Assembly (NCBI GenBank): GCA_964525605.1
Contig: CAZGKT010000004.1
Coordinates: forward strand, 62,001-126,000
DNA: 64,000 nt
Direction: 5' to 3'
Source: CAVTWJ01 sp964525605
GTDB taxonomy: Bacteria > Oederibacteriota > Muellerivitia > Muellerivitales > Muellerivitaceae
The notes under the pieces were generated by a model. It searched no databases. It was given only the letters and a program-made list of their open reading frames with translations, and was not told the origin of the DNA. Below are positions 55,039 to 63,567 of this stretch, in pieces (the first letter of the stretch is position 1; each line of letters begins with the position of its first letter). The position numbers were made by a program, and so were the translations under genes.

Positions 55039-58000
55039 ATGAACAGCCGTTCCAAAATCAACATCTTATTAGTTTTTACCCTCTTCTTTTTCGGACTATC
55101 CGGTTTTGGATCAATACCTCTCCCAAAAACGGGTTCCAAAATCACACCTAAAAAGAACCTCCGTTCCGGCAATTCCCGACCAGTTCACACGGTTCCGAAT
55201 TACGGCCACTTTCCCCTCGCCTTTGAGCCCAATCAGGGGCAAGCCAATGCCCAAGTTCAATATCTGGTTCACGGCAGGGGATATTCCCTTTTCGTCACAG
55301 GCCAAGAAGCCGTGCTGGTTTTGAAAAAACCTTCTACCGCTCCTCCCTCTGGCTTTCACCAGAAGAGCGCTAAGGGTTTTTCCCGGGCACCCCTTTCCCC
55401 CAAAATTTCAAATCCTACAGCTCTGACCGTTATTCGAATGAAGTTGGAGGGTGCTCAACCCGGTACCTTTGAAGGCCAGGAAAAACTTGCCGGGGTCAGC
55501 AATTACTTTGTCGGAAAGGATCGTTCCAAATGGCACACACGAATTCCTCAATTCGGCAAGATCCGCGCCTCTGAAGTTTACCCGGGCGTGGATCTCGACT
55601 ATTACGGCAACCAGGGAAAATTGGAATACGACTTCGTCCTGAAGCCGGGAACCGATCCCAAGTCAGTGCGTTTATCGTTTGAGGGAGCTAAGTCATCCCA
55701 GGTTAACGCCGAGGGAGATCTAGAGCTTGAAACCAGTCAAGGAACTCTTATTTTTCGGGCCCCGTCTCTGTACCAGGAATCGGACGGTTCAAAAACTACG
55801 GTGGAAGGCCATTACCATTTGGATGCCAATGGGAAAATCAGCTTTGGGGTTAAAGATTACGACCCTTCCAAGCCCCTCATCATCGACCCCGTATTGGACT
55901 ATTCCACTTTCCTGGGAGGATCGGGATTTGACTGGGGAACGGGCATCGCTTTGGATTCTTCGGGCAACGCTTATGTGATAGGGGGAACCTCATCATTGGA
56001 TTTTCCGGTTACTTCAATCCCCTATCAAAGCAGCAACACCTCAACTGTAGGCAGTTCAAATGTTTTCGTGTCCGAAATTAATTCGACGGGGACAACCATG
56101 CTTTTCAGCACTTATTTGGGGGGGAGTGGGGAAATTATTACGCAAAACGGAAATCCCACGCCTATAGGAGACGAAGGAGCAGGTATCACATTGGATTCCT
56201 CGGGGAATATCTACCTGACTGGTTTCACCGGATCCTCTGACTTTCCCATTCAAAATCCCCTGGCTTCTTCTTTTTTCAATTCAACAGTCGACGCTTTTGT
56301 CACGGAATTGAGCCCCGGAGGAAGTAATCTTGTTTTTTCAACCTACCTGGGTGGTAGCGGAAACAGTAGTGCCGGCTACGGCGATTATGGAAATGGTATC
56401 GCATTGGATGGTTCAGGCAATGTTTACGTGACGGGTTACACCACTTCTATCGATTTTCCTGTCCAAAATCCCTATCAAGGCCCGACAGGAATAGCATCGG
56501 GAGCCTTCGCCAACGCATTCGTGGCGAAGATTAATCCCTCCCCACCAGCCCTGATCTATTCCACATATTTAGGAGGAAGCTACTACGACCAGGCCAATGG
56601 TATTGCGGTTGATACGAATGGCAACATGTTCGTAACAGGCTACACCTACTCGCCCAATTTCCCTGTCACGAACGCCCTACAATCAAGTTTCGGCGGATCG
56701 GGGGGATTTACACTAAATACAACAATTAATGCCTTTGTCACTGAAATCAATTCCATCGGTTCATCGCTTATTTATTCCACCTATTTAGGCGGTTCCAACA
56801 AGGATGGAGGCTTTGGCATCGCTCTGGATGGTTCAGACGACGCCTATGTAACAGGATGGTCCACCTCTCCCACTTTTCCCACCCAAAATGCCTATCAAGC
56901 CACACCCACCAATCCCTATGACAATGTTTTTGTCTGTGAATTAGTCCCAGGAGGAGGGAATTTCGTTTATTCAACTTTTTTAAGCGGAAGTAACGCCGCC
57001 TACTTTGGCGATTATGGGTATGCAATCGCTGTAGATAATCAGGGATACGCTTATGTCACGGGTTCAACAGGCTCCTCCGATTTTCCGGTCACCAACGCCA
57101 TCCAAAACAATATTTTGAATTATTCCACCGCTTTTATCACTCAACTGGAACCAGGTGGAACCGGTCTCGTTTATTCCACATACCTTGGAGGAAGTGGGTT
57201 TAACCAGAATACTGGGTATGGCGAAAGTGGAAATGCAATCGCGGTGGACAACAACGGCAACGCCTATATCACGGGTTACACCTATTCTGCGGATTTTCCA
57301 ACAACCGTGACGCCGCCCCAACCCGTGATAGGGGGGGGGGTGGCTACAACCGCTGACGATGCCTTTATCGCCGAAATCTCCGAACCCCTTCCGCCAACGG
57401 CCACTCCCACGGACACTCCCTCGGTAACCGCCACCTATACGGCGTCAGGAACATCCACTTCCACACCCACCATTACGAATACCCCTACCCCAACTTCAAC
57501 GCCTACTATCACGCTGACGGACACAACCACTTCAACCCCCACGGTGACTTTCACACCCAGCTTTACACCCACATCGACATCAACTTCCACCGTCACCTTC
57601 ACCCCGACGGTTACTCCCACACCCACCTGGACACCCTCCTTTACCTTTACGGCAACTTGGACCTATACCCCAACTGGAACTTCCACAAGCACCATCACCT
57701 TTACTCCCACGCCTTCATATACTTCCACCCCCACCCTCACTCCGACATCCAGCCCCACGGCCATCGTCAGCTCGGTTCAAATAGGGGCCCCCTATCCTAA
57801 CCCGGTCTCGGGCAAGGGCCCGGTGTGGATTCCGGTCCAGGCTCCCACCAATTCCACCGCGCATCTGACCATTTACACCCTCGCTTTCCGAAAGATTTAC
57901 GACAAGACCATTCCCATACCCGCGAACAATTACACCTTTGCATGGCCCCTGGAAGATAGCTGGGGACATCAAGCGGCCAATGGTCTTTATTACGTCCGGG

Positions 58001-58059
58001 TCCAAGTAATTGGTCCCGTGAATGCCCAAGACATTAAGAAAATTCTCGTACTTCGATAA
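55039..58059 (+). CDS. large SBBP-repeat surface protein with FlgD-like C-terminal domain and in-frame G10 tract
   Basis: A 1006-residue exported protein. After a signal peptide and an N-terminal domain opening HFPLAFEPNQGQANAQVQYLVHG (DUF7948 type), seven repeats of the SBBP kind follow (YSTYLGGS...GIAVD..GN.YVTG). Residues about 785-910 are a Thr/Pro/Ser-rich linker. The last 90 residues (PYPNPVSGKGPVWIPV ... ANGLYYVRV ... KKILVLR) form a FlgD-like Ig domain of the kind used for surface sorting. A run of ten Gs (57331-57340) codes for Gly-Gly-Gly just before the linker. The ATG follows GAGGAAC. Probably an adhesive or structural surface protein. Confidence 0.88.
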   Translation: MNSRSKINILLVFTLFFFGLSGFGSIPLPKTGSKITPKKNLRSGNSRPVHTVPNYGHFPLAFEPNQGQANAQVQYLVHGRGYSLFVTGQEAVLVLKKPSTAPPSGFHQKSAKGFSRAPLSPKISNPTALTVIRMKLEGAQPGTFEGQEKLAGVSNYFVGKDRSKWHTRIPQFGKIRASEVYPGVDLDYYGNQGKLEYDFVLKPGTDPKSVRLSFEGAKSSQVNAEGDLELETSQGTLIFRAPSLYQESDGSKTTVEGHYHLDANGKISFGVKDYDPSKPLIIDPVLDYSTFLGGSGFDWGTGIALDSSGNAYVIGGTSSLDFPVTSIPYQSSNTSTVGSSNVFVSEINSTGTTMLFSTYLGGSGEIITQNGNPTPIGDEGAGITLDSSGNIYLTGFTGSSDFPIQNPLASSFFNSTVDAFVTELSPGGSNLVFSTYLGGSGNSSAGYGDYGNGIALDGSGNVYVTGYTTSIDFPVQNPYQGPTGIASGAFANAFVAKINPSPPALIYSTYLGGSYYDQANGIAVDTNGNMFVTGYTYSPNFPVTNALQSSFGGSGGFTLNTTINAFVTEINSIGSSLIYSTYLGGSNKDGGFGIALDGSDDAYVTGWSTSPTFPTQNAYQATPTNPYDNVFVCELVPGGGNFVYSTFLSGSNAAYFGDYGYAIAVDNQGYAYVTGSTGSSDFPVTNAIQNNILNYSTAFITQLEPGGTGLVYSTYLGGSGFNQNTGYGESGNAIAVDNNGNAYITGYTYSADFPTTVTPPQPVIGGGVATTADDAFIAEISEPLPPTATPTDTPSVTATYTASGTSTSTPTITNTPTPTSTPTITLTDTTTSTPTVTFTPSFTPTSTSTSTVTFTPTVTPTPTWTPSFTFTATWTYTPTGTSTSTITFTPTPSYTSTPTLTPTSSPTAIVSSVQIGAPYPNPVSGKGPVWIPVQAPTNSTAHLTIYTLAFRKIYDKTIPIPANNYTFAWPLEDSWGHQAANGLYYVRVQVIGPVNAQDIKKILVLR
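57331..57340 (+). repeat. poly-G (G10) tract in the SBBP gene
   Basis: Ten consecutive Gs inside the coding frame (ATA GGG GGG GGG GTG). Loss or gain of one G would move the frame and truncate the protein before the Thr/Pro linker and C-terminal sorting domain. Such tracts are classic slipped-strand phase-variation sites. Confidence 0.75.
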
Positions 58060-58198
58060 GAAAAATATCTAAATTCTAAATGTTCACACGGATAATGTTT
58101 TTGTGAATTTTGCTCGCCTAAGGGTGCTTCCATTTTAAGGGGTCATCTAAAACGATTTTTTCTGTCACATCCTGCAAAAGAGAAGCCCTTTCTCGGGA

Positions 58199-58740
58199 TT
58201 AGTCGGCCGTATATTGAAGTCCCAACAGGCTTTTTCCGGCCAGGATCGTGTAAAAGACATAGGCGCCGAGGTATGTCCCGGCAAGGTTGGGGTGAATTCC
58301 GTCCACGTCCCAAAGGTTCAATTAGGACTGTCTTTTCCGGACGGTCTTCCTTGCCTTTCCGGTAGGTGCGACCAAGACGTCCAGTTACTGGGCAATTTCC
58401 TGATAACCCACCCCAATTGTTCCTGCATCGAAAGATTATCATCGATATCAAACTGGGCTAAACCATCCCGGCGCCCCCAAGTCATGAAAATAATAGGGCT
58501 CGATCCCCCATTGCGGATTCTGCCGTTCAAGAATTTTAACCTTGGATACCTGACATTAATCAGTGATTGTTCCACTGCGGAACCACACTTTGCTCCAGCA
58601 AAACAACCTAATCCCATTTTTTGAAACGATCTTATTGCGTGTTTCGGAGGAAGCGATGTGATCCCGAACTTCTTACCGTCAGAGGCGACCATTTTGGCAG
58701 AAAGGAACAATTGATCCGATTTCGTCAGTTGGACGAGCAT
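58199..58740 (-). pseudogene. decayed SGNH/DUF4886-like hydrolase gene
   Basis: On the minus strand a frame opening MLVQLTKSDQL reads through PIIFMTWGRRDGLAQFD and MQEQLGW, then breaks. A +1-shifted frame continues YQEIAQ-stop-LDVLVAPTGKARKTVRKRQS-stop-LNLWDVDGIHPNLAGTYL and ends QYTAD-stop at 58199. MTWGR, the catalytic-like DGIHPN and AGTYLGAYVFY are marks of SGNH-fold (DUF4886-like) hydrolases. The gene thus holds at least one frameshift and two stop codons. The N-terminal GNS block is missing or lies further up and is unrecognisable. Confidence 0.72.
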
Positions 58741-58936
58741 TTAGGGAGAATATTGATGTAAGTAAAACTGTTGCGGATGAATTAATTGGAGTTTGAGGAG
58801 CTGGAGAATGGATTAAATTCACAACAGCAGATAAGAAAAGGCAATCCCATGAGGAAAACCGTTTTTGAGCCTTGCTGATTTCTTTAATCGTCGCTTATAA
58901 AAATCAAACCTTCCGATACTATTTGACAATATCCGG

Positions 58937-60160
58937 TTAAGGTTTGTTGCCTTCTCCTTGCATTTTTCCCGTGCCCGAAGTGGGCCGAGCCAGTCCCCCG
59001 CCCGCGAAGGTGGTGACAACGCCTTCGGGTGTCATTTCCCGAATCATGCTGTTGCCTTGATCCGCGATATAAACATTTCCCTGCATGTCTACAGCCACTC
59101 CCGAGGGATGATGGAACAAAGCGTTACTCCCAGATCCGTCGGCAAACCCAGCGGACCCGGACCCCGCCAGGGTCGACACCCGTCCCCCCGCCGTCATCTT
59201 TCTGATTAAACAGGTTCCACGATCCGTGATGAATAGACTTCCCGACGGATTCACCGCGATCCCTCCCGGATAACAAAACAACGCGTCTTGGCCCCTTCCA
59301 TCAGCGGATCCGCTTCGGCCGGCTGTCCCTGCCAGGGTAGTTACCTCACCCTCGGCGTCGATTTTACGAACCTGTTCACTCACCTCATCCGCGACATACA
59401 CATTACCAGTTTGGTCCACAGCGACTCCAATGGGGGAAGCAAACGATGCGTCAATCCCCCGACCATTGGCGTGCCCTTCAAGACCGCTCCCCGCCCAGGT
59501 GGACACCCTTCCATCCACTGTGATTTTCCGGATCAGGTTGTTGCCCTTATCCGCGACGTAGATATTTCCAGACGGATCAACGGCCACACCAGTCGGGTTG
59601 TTGAATGAGGCTTCTTTCCCGTTTCCATTCTCGGAACCGCGCAAACCCGATCCCGCCAGGGTTGTCACAAAACCAGAAGGATTAATTTTTCGGATCAATT
59701 GATTGAGGGTATCCGCCACATAGAGATTTCCCAAGCGGTCCACAGCGATGCCGCTGGGGGAATAGAACCGCGCAGCAGTCCCCTTTCCATTGGCGGTCCC
59801 CGTTACCCCGGCCGACCCCGCCAAAGTCGTCACTAGACTTTCTTTCGTGATCCTACGAATCAAATCGTTGTGGGCATCCGCGACATAAAGATTTCCTATA
59901 CGATCCACCGCGATCCCCTGCGGTTGATTGAACAGTGCCGTCACACCCATCCCATCGGCAAAACCGTTGGTGCCCGTCCAAGCCGGGGGAGGTGATGCCG
60001 GAGGAACTGAACGAGGGCCCGGACGGGAAAAATAAAAATAGAGTGCCAGTCCCAACAAAACAAACCCGAGAAGATAAAGAGTTCTCCGAACCCACGCCAG
60101 GGACCCCAGTTTTGGTCCTGCGGCCCTTCTAGTATTTTGGGATGATCGACTCTTGCTCAT
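58937..60160 (-). CDS. membrane-anchored six-NHL-repeat protein
   Basis: A 407-residue protein. A basic N-terminus, one membrane segment (about 28-46) and a Pro-rich spacer are followed by six NHL blades (for example LYVADAHNDLIRRI, LYVADTLNQLIRKI, IYVADKGNNLIRKI, VYIADQGNSMIREM), a closed beta-propeller. It is likely exposed outside the inner membrane and binds a ligand, with no enzymatic site. It resembles the propeller of the protein at 47281 but lacks the zinc ribbon. The ATG lies right after GGAATGGGGA. Confidence 0.82.
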   Translation of the reverse strand: MSKSRSSQNTRRAAGPKLGSLAWVRRTLYLLGFVLLGLALYFYFSRPGPRSVPPASPPPAWTGTNGFADGMGVTALFNQPQGIAVDRIGNLYVADAHNDLIRRITKESLVTTLAGSAGVTGTANGKGTAARFYSPSGIAVDRLGNLYVADTLNQLIRKINPSGFVTTLAGSGLRGSENGNGKEASFNNPTGVAVDPSGNIYVADKGNNLIRKITVDGRVSTWAGSGLEGHANGRGIDASFASPIGVAVDQTGNVYVADEVSEQVRKIDAEGEVTTLAGTAGRSGSADGRGQDALFCYPGGIAVNPSGSLFITDRGTCLIRKMTAGGRVSTLAGSGSAGFADGSGSNALFHHPSGVAVDMQGNVYIADQGNSMIREMTPEGVVTTFAGGGLARPTSGTGKMQGEGNKP

Positions 60161-60780
60161 TCCCCATTCCTGTTTATGAAATTCACATGACTAGCTTATC
60201 TCTCTCCCAATCGAGTGGGTAATTTTTATTTTCAAATCGCCTTATGTTAACAAAGCGAATGAAAGAAATTTATATCCGCCTTGTAACCTTACGGACAGCA
60301 ACATGTCGGTTTTAACTTTCGTCTTGAAATGAGTGCTCGTTGCACTCATTAACTTAAAAACCACAAAAGTCTTGAATAATTCATTTATCAGTTTTTGTTG
60401 CTGCGCTTGCCACGCCGCGCGAACCGGGTTTGCGCCTAAACCTCGGGTTCTACCCAAATCAACCTACGGGGAAAAGGCTGTGCAAATTCCTAAGGTGAGC
60501 AAAATCCAAAAGTCCGTCAAATAAATTAGTAACACGAAGAAGGCTGAGGCTTAGACGATTGTCGAAGGTAAGTTAAGAATATTACTTAGAAATTTTTAAC
60601 TCGTATTTACCGGTTCGGGTTTTGATCCCAAATCACTTGTTCGGATTCAATCTTTCCTTAAGGTTTAGTAATTCCCCTTTAATATTGCATTTATGTAAAA
60701 AGAAACCATTCCTGTCACAGACCTTCCAAATTTGTACTACCATTTTGAAGAAATCGCTGATTCTTCCAGGTGTAAGTGGC
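60161..60780. other. 620-bp gene-poor region with a perfect hairpin
   Basis: A/T-rich flanks enclose a more G/C-rich core (60400-60490). AATGAGTGC (60328-60336) and GCACTCATT (60342-60350) form a nine-bp hairpin with a five-nt loop. Short ORFs here on both strands have no ribosome site. It may contain the promoter of the diguanylate cyclase gene or remnants of another sequence; I could not identify it. Confidence 0.5.
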
Positions 60781-61878
60781 ATGTCCCTTGCAAATGTTAT
60801 CCGTTTACCTTCTAATGATTTCAGCCTTTTTTGCAAAGGATTGAACGTGCCACCCCCAGCCTTACCTCCCAATGAAAATGAGCGCCTTGAATCCTTGAAG
60901 GCCTTGCACCTGCTTGATACTCCTTTGGAAGAACGTTTTGACCGGATCACCCGGCTTGCGAAAAAAGCCTTGAATGCTCCCATTGTTGTTATTTCCCTGG
61001 TGGATAAAGATCGACAGTGGTTCAAATCCGTCCATGGGTTAGAAGAAACCGAAACTCCCAGAACAGTTTCCTTTTGCGGTCACGCTATTTTGCGCGATGA
61101 AACCATGATTGTTACCGACGCGACTACTGATCGACGCGTTTTTGACAGTCCTTTAGTAACCGGCCCACCTCATATTCGTTTTTATATGGGCCAGCCCATT
61201 CGTAGCCAACAAAACCTGAATATCGGCGTCCTTTGCGTCCTGGACACTCAACCAAGAAACATAACACCTGATGAAATCGATGCCCTGAGAGATTTAGCGT
61301 TTCTGGTGGAACGCGAGTTGAAACATGAAAATGCGGATCTGGCCCAAAGAAACTTGATTTTGCAGTTAGATGAAGCGAAAAGAAAAGCCCTGGTCGATCC
61401 CCTGACACGTTTATGGAACCGCGACGGTATTACCCTGACCCTAAATAGAAGGGTTCAATTCTCCAAATCCGCTGAGAAACCTTTTGTGGTCGCCATGCTG
61501 GATCTGGATCATTTCAAAAAGGTGAATGACACCTACGGGCATCCCGCGGGAGACCGAATTTTGATAGAGGTTGCCAGGCGGTTGCGCGCCTGCGCGAGAG
61601 AATTCGATGCGGTGGGACGGTTTGGGGGAGAAGAGTTTATCCTCGTGATGCCGGAGGTAGATTCGAATCTGGGTGAAAAGGTTTGTTCTCGATTTCTGGA
61701 AGCGATCGGGAAAAACTATTTCGAGATCGAAGCAAACCGATTCCCCATCCAGGCAAGCATCGGATTCGCCGTCTGCGGTCCTGCCAACGCCTGGAACTTA
61801 GAGGAAACCATCCAGGCTGCCGACAAGGCGCTTTACGAAGCAAAGGCCATGGGCCGCAACCAGGTGCGGAGGGGTTAA
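60781..61878 (+). CDS. GAF-GGDEF diguanylate cyclase
   Basis: A soluble cyclase that makes cyclic di-GMP. Residues about 35-190 are a GAF domain (RLESLKALHLLDTPLEERFDRIT, RQWFKSVHGL, VSFCGHAIL), typical of the phytochrome-like cluster, and residues about 205-366 a GGDEF domain with DPLTRLWNR, LDLDHFKKVND and the active site GGEEF. The inhibitory I-site RxxD lies five residues before it (REFD-AVGRF). The start is given as ATG 60781, 366 codons; GTG 60847, six nt behind AAAGGA and right at the GAF, is a strong alternative. Confidence 0.9.
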   Translation: MSLANVIRLPSNDFSLFCKGLNVPPPALPPNENERLESLKALHLLDTPLEERFDRITRLAKKALNAPIVVISLVDKDRQWFKSVHGLEETETPRTVSFCGHAILRDETMIVTDATTDRRVFDSPLVTGPPHIRFYMGQPIRSQQNLNIGVLCVLDTQPRNITPDEIDALRDLAFLVERELKHENADLAQRNLILQLDEAKRKALVDPLTRLWNRDGITLTLNRRVQFSKSAEKPFVVAMLDLDHFKKVNDTYGHPAGDRILIEVARRLRACAREFDAVGRFGGEEFILVMPEVDSNLGEKVCSRFLEAIGKNYFEIEANRFPIQASIGFAVCGPANAWNLEETIQAADKALYEAKAMGRNQVRRG

Positions 61879-61914
61879 CACAAGATTAAATTTTGTAGAC
61901 TTGGCAACCTTGGT

Positions 61915-62547
61915 TCATTCGAACCAGATCCCGATCGCCAAGGACCCGGTCACACCCGTGACCGTATTCAGCACGGTCACGCCAGTGTCCCCATCCAAAA
62001 AGCAATAACGGTAGATGCAGTTGAGATCAAAAAACAATCCGCCCTTTCCAAAAGAGGCCCCCGTCATCCGTATCCCGCCTCCGATACCAAGTACGGGTTG
62101 TAGAGGATAGGTGATCGTTCCCTTTGTGTTGATTTCCTCCCCATAGGCCCCGAGAATCACCGGAATGTAAAGGGCTCCCATCCTCGATCCGATATAGTGG
62201 TTCTTTTGGTAATAGGTGGTCTCGTAATCAAAATCGGCGTCGAGTTCAAGTTCTCCGCCGTTCATGTAACCGCTTGCGGACAAGGCGTCACCGTAATCAA
62301 ATGCGTTTCCACTCATCCAACAGGCGAAACCATTCGTGACCCAGCCCAAGCTCCCGCCATAACTAAAGGCCCCGCCTGCCACACCCGAGAACCCGCCATT
62401 CCCCTTGAGGGCAAAATAAGAAAAGGGAGTTTGAATCGCGTAAGTATAGTTCTGAGATTCGGAATAACCTGGGGCTGCCTGAAATCCTAAGATAAATAAT
62501 AAAAAAGAACTCATGAAAACCAGTTTTCGTCCTTGAATTACTTTCAC
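61915..62547 (-). CDS. small predicted outer-membrane beta-barrel protein
   Basis: A 210-residue exported protein. Signal peptide (1-28), then Gly- and aromatic-rich beta strands (YAIQTPFSYFALKGNGGF, GFACWMSGNAFDYGDA, GSRMGALYIPVILGAYG, GGLFFDLNCIYRYCF) and an end IGIWFE. This is typical of small outer-membrane barrels of eight or so strands. No family match. The start seems to be GTG at 62545-62547, behind GGGAG. Confidence 0.65.
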   Translation of the reverse strand: MKVIQGRKLVFMSSFLLFILGFQAAPGYSESQNYTYAIQTPFSYFALKGNGGFSGVAGGAFSYGGSLGWVTNGFACWMSGNAFDYGDALSASGYMNGGELELDADFDYETTYYQKNHYIGSRMGALYIPVILGAYGEEINTKGTITYPLQPVLGIGGGIRMTGASFGKGGLFFDLNCIYRYCFLDGDTGVTVLNTVTGVTGSLAIGIWFE

Positions 62548-62649
62548 TTGAGTTCTCCCATTTTCGCAATTGAATCATTTTGATGTTCTAAGGAAGAATA
62601 CACTTTCTAGCGAATTTCATGGGGTTCCGATACAAATTTATAAAAACAA

Positions 62650-62685
62650 TTGACAAGTCAACTTCTAATTGATAATCATTATCAA
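62650..62685 (+). promoter_or_regulatory. Fur-box promoter of the porin-cytochrome genes
   Basis: TTGACA (62650-62655) is a perfect -35; GATAAT (62671-62676), 15 nt on, or TAATCA, 17 nt on, is the -10. TTGATAATCATTATCAA (62669-62685) is a full Fur palindrome covering the -10. The 36-bp module is almost the same as that at 6305-6342. Transcription should be repressed when iron is sufficient. Confidence 0.82.
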
Positions 62686-62775
62686 TACAAAAGCGGCGCA
62701 TTTTATGGGTCTTTGGGAATTGAACATTTACCGAACTCATGGGTGTGTACCAATTCATTAGAAATGGAGCTAAAT

Positions 62776-63552
62776 ATGCTGAAAAACATGAAAAAAACGA
62801 TGATTGGGTTGAGTTTATTAATTCTTCCGTCCATGGCTTCGGCTGGAGACAGGCATTTTATCTACAATTACGAAAGCGTGGTCCTAGACGCAGGCGAAAG
62901 AGAGATTGAAACCTACACCACTTACCGTTTCGGGCGCGACACTTTCTATTCAGCCATGGACCAGAGCCTCGAATTCGAGGTGGGCCTGGGGGGAGATGTC
63001 CAAACCTCCCTTTACCTCAATTTCACCCAAGAATTTACTGACCAAGGATTGGGGGCCAAATTAGACGGTGGACCGGTTTTAGACGGAATTTCCAATGAAT
63101 GGAAAATTAAACTCACGGATAGTTCGGCTGACGCGGTGGGCCTAGGCCTGTATTTTGAGCCGGAATTCGAGCCGGATGATTTCGAGCTGGAAACCAAGGT
63201 TATCGTGGACAAGAAAATGGGTTCTTTTTTATGGACTTGTAACCTTCTTGCTGAGCCGGCCTATAGTTATGTAGACAACACGGGCTCTTTATTATTGAGA
63301 CCTTCCCTCGGCATGGGCTTTTTTGCCAATGAAAGACTTTTCGTGGGGTTTGAATCAATGGATGAAAACTTCTACGACAACCAACCTCTGCGGTCGGTTT
63401 TTTCGATGGGGCCGATTTTGGAGTACTCAGGCAAGGATTGGTGGGTGGCCTTGACTTACCTTCCCCAACTGGCCAATATCGGCAACTCTTCGCTGGATTT
63501 CACCGATAGCCAGAAAAACCAGGTCCGCGTGGCGACATCCTTTAGTCTTTGA
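62776..63552 (+). CDS. outer-membrane beta-barrel protein under Fur-box control
   Basis: A 258-residue exported barrel. The start ATG 62776 has GGAG six nt upstream; the frame is open back to 62650, but that part overlaps the promoter. Signal peptide (1-21, ending ASA), then beta strands (HFIYNYESVVLDAGEREIETYTTYRF, LEFEVGLGGDVQTSLYLNF, LRPSLGMGFFANERLFVGFESM), ending ATSFSL. The acidic opening with repeated EFE and DFELE may bind metal. The next gene, a c-type cytochrome, starts 16 nt after its stop. It is probably an iron-starvation-induced porin. Confidence 0.75.
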   Translation: MLKNMKKTMIGLSLLILPSMASAGDRHFIYNYESVVLDAGEREIETYTTYRFGRDTFYSAMDQSLEFEVGLGGDVQTSLYLNFTQEFTDQGLGAKLDGGPVLDGISNEWKIKLTDSSADAVGLGLYFEPEFEPDDFELETKVIVDKKMGSFLWTCNLLAEPAYSYVDNTGSLLLRPSLGMGFFANERLFVGFESMDENFYDNQPLRSVFSMGPILEYSGKDWWVALTYLPQLANIGNSSLDFTDSQKNQVRVATSFSL

Positions 63553-63567
63553 GGAACCAAAGAAACT

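Noticed and set aside
57390..57765. Short repeated units that could look like a CRISPR array or tandem repeat
   Set aside because: They are degenerate codons for a Thr/Pro/Ser linker in frame, without equal spacers or conserved repeats.
58143..58451. Minus-strand frame of 102 codons (RLGRTYRKGKED...)
   Set aside because: It is the wrong frame over the decayed SGNH gene; homology-like blocks lie in the other two frames.
60242..60457. Minus-strand 71-codon and plus-strand 63-codon frames near 60.2-60.5 kb
   Set aside because: No ribosome site, no recognisable motif, and they overlap each other.
60430..60480. GGGTTCTACCC resembling a tRNA T-arm
   Set aside because: No acceptor, D or anticodon stem could be placed around it.
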